Assembly: GCF_014694405.1 (NCBI RefSeq)
Contig: NZ_JAAUWV010000016.1
Coordinates: 17,770 to 81,769, forward strand
Origin: Pseudoalteromonas sp. S16_S37
GTDB taxonomy: Bacteria > Pseudomonadota > Gammaproteobacteria > Enterobacterales > Alteromonadaceae
Direction of reading: 5' to 3'
DNA: 64,000 bases
Part shown: piece after piece, positions 39,631-46,754 of the stretch
Numbering within the stretch: position 1 is the first letter of the stretch
Layout of the letters: each line of letters opens with the position of its first letter
Notes under the pieces: model-generated
What the model saw: only the letters and a program-made list of their open reading frames with translations
What the model was told of the DNA's origin: nothing
Database searches by the model: none
Position numbers and translations under genes: made by a program

Positions 39631-40326
39631 ATGAGTGAAAAAGAGTCAGTACAAACGCTAATTGAAATGATCAAACAACAAGACAAGCAAGCTCTTGTTG
39701 ATTTTTACCAACAAAGCGATGTTAATGAAAACATTTCACAGCTCAAGTATCTATATCAACAAGCCTTAAAGGACCAAGCTCATTATCAATTTTTTCAGGA
39801 CTTGGTTGCCTCTTTTCTAGAGCATAAGCCGCTCCCTAAAGCACTCATTGGGGGGATTAATGACATTGATAAGTTGACATTTTTTACACCTGCACTGAGT
39901 GCGAGCGAAGGGTTTGCTATAACAAATGATCAGGGGAGTACTATTTTACATACTCTGTTTAGCCAAACCAAAGCAGCTCCCCCTCCTTTTAATTACATTC
40001 GCTCTTTGCTCCTGTTTGAGCGAAATGAGTCGCTCGCTTTGGCTTTAGCCACTAGAAATGATCAACAGTTGCTACCGATGGAGTGCTACTTAGCCTTTAA
40101 CCCTTGCTTTGAACCTTTGCAAGCACATGAACTCACCGCGGCACTTGCCTTGCTAGAAGCACAAATAAAACAAGTGCCCAGTGAATTAAACACATTAAGG
40201 CTTATCTGTAACCACTTAAAAAGCAATGCTAACTATGATGAGCTTACGAGCAGTAGTCACCGTATTATACTGTTAGGCGCTGCATTCGAATGCCCAAGTG
40301 AAGATGTAATGACTTTGCTACATTAA
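39631..40326 (+). CDS. Uncharacterised 231-aa protein
   Basis: I do not recognise this protein. It is predicted soluble and helical, without signal peptide or membrane segment, and begins MSEKESVQTLIEMIKQQDKQALVDFYQ. Repeated helix-turn-helix-like stretches, such as NESLALALATRNDQQLLPME and GSTILHTLFSQ, weakly recall ankyrin-type or other alpha-solenoid repeats. It has a good promoter and reads away from the hybrid kinase. The last 4 bases overlap the end of the sirtuin gene on the other strand. Confidence 0.7.
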   Translation: MSEKESVQTLIEMIKQQDKQALVDFYQQSDVNENISQLKYLYQQALKDQAHYQFFQDLVASFLEHKPLPKALIGGINDIDKLTFFTPALSASEGFAITNDQGSTILHTLFSQTKAAPPPFNYIRSLLLFERNESLALALATRNDQQLLPMECYLAFNPCFEPLQAHELTAALALLEAQIKQVPSELNTLRLICNHLKSNANYDELTSSSHRIILLGAAFECPSEDVMTLLH

Positions 40327-41036
40327 AGGTTAATAAAATCCGCAGCTAACATTTTATGGTAGCGCACCTTGTTATATAAAACATGCGTAGGATTGGGGTC
40401 TACAACTTCAACATCTATTTGATTTTTATTAGCTATTTCTAATGCTATTTGCGTTATATTAACGCTGAATGATGTACCAATAAATACCATCTTGCTCGCC
40501 TCTTCCATCATCCTTTGTGCCTTGTCTATTTGATACAGTTCAGTGTAAAACTCATCAAATAATAAAACATAGGGTTTAAGCGAGTAATTAAGCTCAGGTC
40601 CCCTGCTCGATACTCTAAATAGCTCCAACAACGATTTTTTAAGGTTACACTCCTCAACTTGCTCCCACGGTGCAGACTGTATCTCAACAGGTTGACCTTG
40701 AATATGAAACAAAGTGACTTTATCAATACGCCCGTGAATAGAAACGTAATGTTCATTACCTGCTTTTCCATCCAAGCCATCAATATTTTGTGTGATAAGC
40801 GGTTTATCCTTAAGCCAATGGTGAACTTCATTCGGTCCATGATGTTGATAGGTAACAAACCGCTTATAGTACCAGCATAAAAACTCTCCAGGATTATGCT
40901 CATACATTGCCCTTGTAGCCATTTGCTGAGGCGTGTAGTTGCGACTTCCTATTGTCCAAAAGCCATCTTCGCCCCTAAAAGTAGGGATACCGCTTTGCGC
41001 GCTGACCCCAGCCCCTGTGATGTATAACGTACTCAT
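40323..41036 (-). CDS. Atypical SIR2-family (sirtuin) protein lacking zinc cysteines
   Basis: A 237-aa NAD-binding sirtuin-type protein. The NAD-binding GAGVSAQSGIPTFRG is at 8-22, NID is at 84-86 in TQNIDGLDG, and the catalytic His101 is in SIHGRID. The usual four zinc-binding cysteines between the two halves are absent: only Cys54 and Cys130 occur, and neither forms a CxxC pair. It may be a deacylase with an altered zinc module or an NAD-consuming enzyme of another type. It starts 3 bases after the EamA stop and is probably co-transcribed. Confidence 0.85.
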   Translation of the reverse strand: MSTLYITGAGVSAQSGIPTFRGEDGFWTIGSRNYTPQQMATRAMYEHNPGEFLCWYYKRFVTYQHHGPNEVHHWLKDKPLITQNIDGLDGKAGNEHYVSIHGRIDKVTLFHIQGQPVEIQSAPWEQVEECNLKKSLLELFRVSSRGPELNYSLKPYVLLFDEFYTELYQIDKAQRMMEEASKMVFIGTSFSVNITQIALEIANKNQIDVEVVDPNPTHVLYNKVRYHKMLAADFINL

Positions 41037-41039
41037 ACA

Positions 41040-41939
41040 TTACTCTTTAATTGTCAGTTTTACTCGTGGTAATTTTAAGTGCTCACCGAATTGAAACAAC
41101 GCCAAACTGAAGATAATAATAACTGCACCGACAACTAGGCTACTAGTCAAAATTTCATCATTAAGCCAAGTACCCAGTGCAATCGCAAAACCCGGTGTGA
41201 TCAATGTGCTGAGCGCCACAGTGCTCGCTGAAAGCTTTTGTAAAACATGAAAATAAGCTAAAAACCCTAACAAAGAACCAACCACGCCCAAATACACTGT
41301 TGCCCATATTGATTTTGCTGCCCACGAGTTAACCACAAATGAACCATCAAACACCCACCAAAGACCAGCAAACATAGGCGTTACAAACAATAGTGCACCA
41401 AACGTTGTTGCCATCGGGTGGATCGCAACTTTTACACGCTTGATCATAACGCCGCTTAAACTAAAGCTGCATACAGCCAAAAATACGTAACCTAAGCCAA
41501 GGGGCGCCAAATTAAGCTGCTGGATTTGCGCCGAACAGATCAAATAGAGCCCACATAATGCAAACAACAAAGCGCATATTTTAATGGGTGTAAACTTGGC
41601 TTCACCCAATAGCTTTTGCGCCAACAACCCAGATAAGATAGGTGCCAAACCAAATATAAGCGAGATAACCCCCGATGGCACGGTTTGCGCAGCCAAATAA
41701 CTAAATGACATTCCACCTAATATGCCAAGCGCCGAATATATATAGAGCGTGCAAGAGCGTCGATGCCACGGTACTCGCGTGTTACTAATTGAAACAATCA
41801 ACCCTGCCAATATCAGTGCAATCAACATTCGCAGCAAAACACTCAACAGTGGTGGCATACTCTCACTGCTCCAAACAATGCCTAACGGTGTTGTTGACCA
41901 AACCATGATCACAAACAAATATGATGCCTGAACGGGCAT
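41040..41939 (-). CDS. EamA/DMT-family transporter
   Basis: A 299-aa membrane protein with about ten helices arranged as two EamA repeats, beginning SYLFVIMVWSTTPLGIVW. Members export amino acids, purines or other metabolites; RhtA, a threonine/homoserine exporter, is one example. The substrate cannot be assigned from sequence. The start is ATG at 41939 with AAGGA upstream. The roughly 200-base leader holds mutually exclusive stems and a short frame. The downstream sirtuin gene follows with a 3-base gap. Confidence 0.87.
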   Translation of the reverse strand: MPVQASYLFVIMVWSTTPLGIVWSSESMPPLLSVLLRMLIALILAGLIVSISNTRVPWHRRSCTLYIYSALGILGGMSFSYLAAQTVPSGVISLIFGLAPILSGLLAQKLLGEAKFTPIKICALLFALCGLYLICSAQIQQLNLAPLGLGYVFLAVCSFSLSGVMIKRVKVAIHPMATTFGALLFVTPMFAGLWWVFDGSFVVNSWAAKSIWATVYLGVVGSLLGFLAYFHVLQKLSASTVALSTLITPGFAIALGTWLNDEILTSSLVVGAVIIIFSLALFQFGEHLKLPRVKLTIKE

Positions 41940-41961
41940 AATCTATATCCTTGCCAGTTTG

Positions 41962-42032
41962 GACGATAAAAGGGAGAAAAACTTTGAGGCTAACCGCTTT
42001 TATCGTCGCGGTTAGAAAAAGCAATTAACCGC
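41962..42032 (-). promoter_or_regulatory. Candidate attenuator/riboswitch-like leader of the EamA gene
   Basis: Read on the minus strand there are five segments: (1) GCGGTTA at 42032-42026, (2) TAACCGC at 42014-42008, (3) GACGATAAAAG at 42007-41997, (4) GCGGTTA at 41997-41991, (5) CTTTTATCGTC at 41972-41962. Pairing 2:4 excludes both 1:2 and 3:5; 3:5 is a perfect 11-bp stem with a 24-base loop. This is the logic of an attenuator. No classical stem plus T-run is seen, so translational control or a ligand-binding RNA is equally possible. Confidence 0.45.
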
Positions 42033-42108
42033 AGAGTGCAAACGAGCGCATCACAACATTATTTCGTTGCCATGTTAGCAGGTTTGTCAGTAGCGTTAAT
42101 TGAGTCAT
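42025..42108 (-). CDS. Putative 27-aa leader peptide of the EamA transporter gene
   Basis: ATG at 42106-42108 to TAA at 42025-42027. The product begins MTQLTLLTNLLTW, so 9 of the first 12 residues are Leu or Thr. Its stop codon sits inside segment 1 of the alternative stems, the position expected for a ribosome-controlled attenuator. It lies about 30 bases downstream of a plausible transcription start. The weakness is that no clear ribosome-binding site precedes it, so it could be a chance frame. Confidence 0.35.
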   Translation of the reverse strand: MTQLTLLTNLLTWQRNNVVMRSFALCG

Positions 42109-42144
42109 AAAAACATAAGAATTCAAAAGATTATTGAATCTACA

Positions 42145-42172
42145 TTTGTATCAAATTAAAGGTATAAGTCAA
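42145..42172 (-). promoter_or_regulatory. Putative promoter of the EamA-sirtuin transcript
   Basis: On the minus strand TTGACT (42172-42167) is followed, after 16 bases, by TACAAA (42150-42145). Transcription would start near 42138, giving a leader of about 200 bases before the EamA start. Confidence 0.5.
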
Positions 42173-42628
42173 TTGAAAAAGCATGATTCTACTTATATTT
42201 ATTAAATTTATCTAAATACTCGGACGGATAAATCAACCTCATTCATGTCAATTTTCTATTATATTTCAGTTGTTAAGGCTCGAAACTAGCAGCTTCATTA
42301 CATTTCAATCGCGGCACAGATACCATTCAGATTTTCGATGCTCTACATGTGTATATGCAAAAACATGTATTTTCCTCGACCATTTCTAATGTCTAACAAG
42401 ACATATCTAGATTAATAGCCTCTCTCATGCAGTCATTGCTGAAGGATTAACCTTATAAGAGAACATAATATTTTTATATATCAAAACAATATATTTAAAA
42501 TCATACCGTTAGAACAACTGCTTACAATTTCTGACATACTCCCACACCCCTTCACAAACCCATTACAGACTCTGACAGGGTAAATCCATAAACTCATCCG
42601 CAAGTTAAACGAATCGGAATTAGATATT
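42173..42628. other. Intergenic region, no gene found
   Basis: About 450 AT-rich bases between the EamA promoter and the outer-membrane protein gene at 42629. No frame with a ribosome-binding site, strong hairpin or repeat was found. It presumably contains the promoter of the gene at 42629. Confidence 0.4.
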
Positions 42629-43225
42629 ATGAAAATACGCTCAATTATTTCTCTCGTACTACTGAATACAGTCAGCTTTACAAGCTTGGCTGAGCAACAA
42701 GACGAAACTCACAGACTAGGTGCCCAACTACAAGGTGGCAGTGCAGAATATAAAAACTCTAGCCAAGATGGCGATGGCGTCGGATCAGTCTATCTGTACT
42801 ACAACTACCAGTTTGATTCCACTTGGGCTTTAGAGCTTGGTGTAAATAGAGCAAGAGAAGCGGATGATTGGGATTGTAAAGACATCACCAAAAACAAATT
42901 TATCTGTAATCGCAACGATGCATTACTTTTTAACCTAGACGCCAACAAGCTTGATTACAACAACTTTGTAGTGGCAGCCAAAGGCCAGTACCAAGTGACC
43001 GACAATAGCTACTTTTACGGCAAATTAGGAGCACAACGATACGATTACGAAATCGCAAAAAATAGTAAAGTTGTGGCGCAGAATGACGGTGTGGGATTAT
43101 TCGCAGAAGCGGGTTGGCAATACGATTGGAGCAATGGTTTTGCCTTTAACGTTGGTTGGCAGTATATGGATATGGGTGACTTAGATACAAGTTCACTGGC
43201 AATCGGTGGAAGTTATAGATTCTAA
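42629..43225 (+). CDS. Outer-membrane beta-barrel protein (OmpA-like barrel)
   Basis: A 198-aa protein with a signal peptide ending near SLAEQ and an alternating hydrophobic-polar pattern of about eight strands (SVYLYYNYQF, ALELGVNRA, SYFYGKLGAQRYDY, GLFAEAGWQYDW, FAFNVGWQYMDMG). It ends in GGSYRF, with the terminal Phe of outer-membrane proteins. There is no C-terminal peptidoglycan-binding domain. An acidic extracellular loop contains a Cys pair (CKDITKNKFIC) likely to form a disulphide. Function unknown. Confidence 0.82.
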   Translation: MKIRSIISLVLLNTVSFTSLAEQQDETHRLGAQLQGGSAEYKNSSQDGDGVGSVYLYYNYQFDSTWALELGVNRAREADDWDCKDITKNKFICNRNDALLFNLDANKLDYNNFVVAAKGQYQVTDNSYFYGKLGAQRYDYEIAKNSKVVAQNDGVGLFAEAGWQYDWSNGFAFNVGWQYMDMGDLDTSSLAIGGSYRF

Positions 43226-43250
43226 TTAAAAATTTATATTTATCAAAGCC

Positions 43251-43296
43251 TTGGTGTTTAAGATGTGACTACTCAATGGCACACTGAAAACACCAA
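43251..43296. repeat. Inverted repeat after the outer-membrane protein gene
   Basis: TTGGTGTTT (43251-43259) and AAACACCAA (43288-43296) are perfect 9-base arms with a 28-base spacer, 25 bases after the stop at 43225. It could act as a weak terminator. Confidence 0.35.
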
Positions 43297-43457
43297 AACG
43301 TTTTGATTAGAACTAGTCTATACTCACTGTTTTAATTGCTACATTCCATTTATTTCAATGATTTAAAGTTACTCTCGATATTACTTGAACTCTTCACAAA
43401 CAACTTCAACTTTGCCAAAACCCATCATTTTGATTTGAAATATTTTTAGGGATAAAA

Positions 43458-43479
43458 AAACCCCACTCAAGTGGGGTTT
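43458..43479 (-). terminator. Terminator of the first tandem TonB receptor gene
   Basis: On the minus strand AAACCCCAC-TTGA-GTGGGGTTT is followed by a T-run. It lies 24 bases after the stop of the receptor gene and is nearly identical to the terminator of the paralogous gene. Confidence 0.9.
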
Positions 43480-43503
43480 CGAATTTTGTTACATCAAACT
43501 AAC

Positions 43504-46320
43504 TTAGAAGGTGTAATCAGCTTGAAGGTAGAAAGTACGACCGTATGGGTCAGCATAACGCGGATCGTAACCAACTTGGTGACCAGCTTCTCCGTTTAAC
43601 GTTAAAGGTGGCTCTCTGTCAAGTAGGTTCTTGATACCAAACGTGAAGTTAGCGTTATCACCATATGCATATGACATGCGGTAGTCAACAGTAAAGTACA
43701 CCGGAACCTCTAACTGAATAAAGTCACCATTAACTTTATTTTTGATAGTTTCCGCAGCTTCATAAATAGTATAGTGCGTGCTTGCAACTTCGTCAGTATA
43801 ACCACTACGTGCTTTCACGTTTAGGTCATGAGTGAAATCACCATGAGTCAACGAGTTGTTGATGTTAATTATGTTACGAAATGCAACCTGAGCATCAGGA
43901 CCAACTTTACCTAGGCTTGAATCCCAAACATTATCTTCACCAACTCGTAAGCTTTCAGACTCGATTAAGTAAGTACCCGCAATCGCAGTCTTCAACGTAC
44001 CAAATGACAATTCATTTGTTAAGTCAATGCTCCAGTCAATACCAGTAGTGGTTGATTTACCCACGTTTTGAGCCGCTTGGACAATTGCAAGTACGTCTCT
44101 GTTACGACCTTGATCAAATTTTGTAGTGAAAAGGTGATTATAAGTCTCTGGGTTTTGGAAGATTTGGTTCTCGGTTAAACGTTTAACCTCATTTTCCATA
44201 TCAATGTTCCAGTAGTCTACTGACACACTTGTGCCTGAGTCACCAGCCCATACAAAACCAAATGTGTATTGCTCAGACGTTTCAGGTTTCAACTCAGGGT
44301 TACCTTCACGATATACGGTATACTGAAGTTTATCTGAAAGACATGCTGATCTTAGAGGATGATTATCTGATAATGGACAATCATACGGAGTACCCGTTAC
44401 GCCAAACTCGATACGAGGTGCTGCAATTTGACGCATGGTTGCCATTTTGAAACCAGTACCCATTGAAGCGCGAAGCAATAGCTCATCAGTAGGGCGGTAA
44501 GATAAACTTATCTTATAAGTTGTATCATTTTCGCTGCCGTTAACTGTTTTGTTACCTGTACGCAGTGAATCGGTGATCTCACCAATGCTGTCATAACGAA
44601 CAGAACCTGTTAGTTCTAAGTTTTCCATTACAGGAACTATCAATTCGGCAAACGCGCCATAGTTATCACGGTCAAGATCAAACTCTGGAGTTGCTTCTTC
44701 GTATAGGATAACTTCGTTTCGGTTACCTTCACCAATAGCGACAGAGTACTCTGATGTACGGTAATCCACACCAAGACCTAGATATACACTACCTGCATCT
44801 AGATCTGCAATTGCGCCAGACAATTTAGCTTCGAATGAGGTCATTGACGTTTCAGTCTTTTCCCAAAGACCGTTGAACATAGAGGCTGCAACTGAAGTTT
44901 TCTCTTCGTTTGTCAGATCTTCAGGTGCTTTGAATACATCAATTGCACCAGAGTTCAGTAGCGCTAAAATTTCTTTTTGAAGAGGGAAACCAGTAACACG
45001 AGTTTCATTACTTTCAGAATCGCCGCGAGTTACCGCAACATCGTAAGACCATTCAGAAATTTCACCACGGATACCAGCAGTAATCTGAGTTGTTGTTGTA
45101 TCATACTCTGTTGTACGATTACCGCCAGGAAGTATACGCCATGACGCGCTGATACCTACCATGTCGTCTTTAACATTTTGCGGCAAATGAGGCATAACGT
45201 ATTTTTGTGCAAGCGCCGAATCTGCAGTCAAAGGAATAGACGTCGGATAAGGGGCGATACGGGTCGTCATTTGGAATTTTGACCAAGAAGCATTAGCATA
45301 CGCTTCCGCCATGTCATTTACGGTTGCAACACCTTGGACAAAGAAATTATCACGTTCTGTCTCAGGTTGGATTTCAATCGTACTTGAATAGTCAAATTGA
45401 CAAGAACGCTCACCAGATGGTGCGCTAGTAACGTGACATTTGCCGTTTTCCATCTTATACGGGTTGAAAGAGTAGGTCTTAGTCTTGACGTTACCCTTTG
45501 GATCAAGTTGCAAGTCACCATTTTCGTCACGAAGTTGGTATTCAACGTTCGCATTACCTGGAATAGCACTTGCTGAACCTGCAACGGCAACAAATTTTTG
45601 GCCTGCATGCTCAAAGTTGATAAAGCCTGATTTAGCAAAATCACGATCTGCTCCAACTAACACATCTTGCTGGTCATGGCTGTATGCCGCTGTGATATTG
45701 AAACCATCAGAACCTAGATCACCAAATCCTGTTGTGATCGAAATCGTTGAGCTAGAAGTATCTTTCGGCTTGTCGTAACGCGCACTGATAGTCGTGTTTT
45801 GCACGTCATTTTTAAGGATAAAGTTAACAACACCCGCGATAGCATCAGAACCGTATAGTGCAGACGCACCATCTTTTAGGATTTCTACGCGTTTGATAGC
45901 TGATAGAGGAATAGAGTTCAGGTCGATTGTGCCGCCAGAATCAGCCGAAACCATACGACGACCGTTCAGAAGTACAAGCGTGTACTCAGAACCTAAGTTT
46001 CTAAGTGAAGCAGTTTGAATACCACCGCCGCTACCCCCCACAGATTCACCAGCAGCAGTGAAACCCTGCATTGATGGTAAATTAGCGATTAGATCTGGAA
46101 CGCTTGTTACACCTGATTTTGCGATAGCTGAAGCATCGATTACATCTATTGGCAGTGCACCTTCTAAGTCAGTTCTTTTGATTGAAGAACCTGTAACTTC
46201 GATACGTTCTACTTTCTCTCCACCTTCTGCCGCAAAGGTGTTCGCAGAAAACGCAGCCGTAGAAGCAGCGCCAAACGCGATTGCCAAGCGAACCGCTTTT
46301 GAAACTCTTGAGTTTAACAT
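43504..46320 (-). CDS. TonB-dependent receptor (tandem paralogue 1)
   Basis: A 938-aa outer-membrane receptor. The signal peptide ends at NTFAAE and VERIEVTGSSIKRTD is the TonB-box/plug entry. The plug has LPIDVIDASAIAKSG and RRMVSADSGGTIDLNSI with VEILKDGASALYGSDAIAGVVN, and the barrel ends in LQADYTF. It is closely related over its whole length to the protein encoded at 46755-49574. Differences cluster in presumed extracellular loops, as in the DNHPLRSACLSDK region. Such receptors in Alteromonadales import peptides, sugars or siderophores; the ligand is not evident. Confidence 0.92.
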   Translation of the reverse strand: MLNSRVSKAVRLAIAFGAASTAAFSANTFAAEGGEKVERIEVTGSSIKRTDLEGALPIDVIDASAIAKSGVTSVPDLIANLPSMQGFTAAGESVGGSGGGIQTASLRNLGSEYTLVLLNGRRMVSADSGGTIDLNSIPLSAIKRVEILKDGASALYGSDAIAGVVNFILKNDVQNTTISARYDKPKDTSSSTISITTGFGDLGSDGFNITAAYSHDQQDVLVGADRDFAKSGFINFEHAGQKFVAVAGSASAIPGNANVEYQLRDENGDLQLDPKGNVKTKTYSFNPYKMENGKCHVTSAPSGERSCQFDYSSTIEIQPETERDNFFVQGVATVNDMAEAYANASWSKFQMTTRIAPYPTSIPLTADSALAQKYVMPHLPQNVKDDMVGISASWRILPGGNRTTEYDTTTTQITAGIRGEISEWSYDVAVTRGDSESNETRVTGFPLQKEILALLNSGAIDVFKAPEDLTNEEKTSVAASMFNGLWEKTETSMTSFEAKLSGAIADLDAGSVYLGLGVDYRTSEYSVAIGEGNRNEVILYEEATPEFDLDRDNYGAFAELIVPVMENLELTGSVRYDSIGEITDSLRTGNKTVNGSENDTTYKISLSYRPTDELLLRASMGTGFKMATMRQIAAPRIEFGVTGTPYDCPLSDNHPLRSACLSDKLQYTVYREGNPELKPETSEQYTFGFVWAGDSGTSVSVDYWNIDMENEVKRLTENQIFQNPETYNHLFTTKFDQGRNRDVLAIVQAAQNVGKSTTTGIDWSIDLTNELSFGTLKTAIAGTYLIESESLRVGEDNVWDSSLGKVGPDAQVAFRNIININNSLTHGDFTHDLNVKARSGYTDEVASTHYTIYEAAETIKNKVNGDFIQLEVPVYFTVDYRMSYAYGDNANFTFGIKNLLDREPPLTLNGEAGHQVGYDPRYADPYGRTFYLQADYTF

Positions 46321-46706
46321 GCTAATTTTCTCCCTGAATCAAATTAATAATCTGATTTTTATAGTTTTATTTTAAGTTCTAAAAAAGAAAACAGAGTGTT
46401 TCTATTTAGATACAGGGACTAATACTAAGCCTCGTTGAAACAAGAGGTCAATATCCTATGTAGCCGAAAACAATCCATCCAAGAACAAAAAGTACCAAAA
46501 ATAGCAACATGTTAAAAAACAAGAGAGAAACAAAAAACCAATAAAAACAATGAGAAAGCAAAATCAAATATTACACCCAATTTAACAACAGGAAATAAAC
46601 ATGTAAACTTTACATTTTATTTTCCAAACAAATGTCAACAATAAAAAATTAAATTTATTTGAAATATTTATCAGAAGATAACAAATGAAATGCTTTTAGA
46701 GATGAA
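46321..46706. other. Intergenic region between the tandem TonB receptor genes
   Basis: About 390 AT-rich bases that must hold the promoter of the 43504-46320 gene. A small imperfect stem (CCTC...GAGG, near 46430-46450) is the only structure noticed. No coding frame with a ribosome-binding site is visible. Confidence 0.4.
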
Positions 46707-46731
46707 AAAACCCCACTTAGAGTGGGGTTTT
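46707..46731 (-). terminator. Terminator of the second tandem TonB receptor gene
   Basis: AAAACCCCACT-TAG-AGTGGGGTTTT (46707-46731), an 11-bp stem, followed on the minus strand by a T-run. It lies 23 bases after the receptor stop, at the same distance and with nearly the same sequence as the paralogue's terminator. Confidence 0.92.
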
Positions 46732-46754
46732 GAATTTTATTACATCAAACTAAC

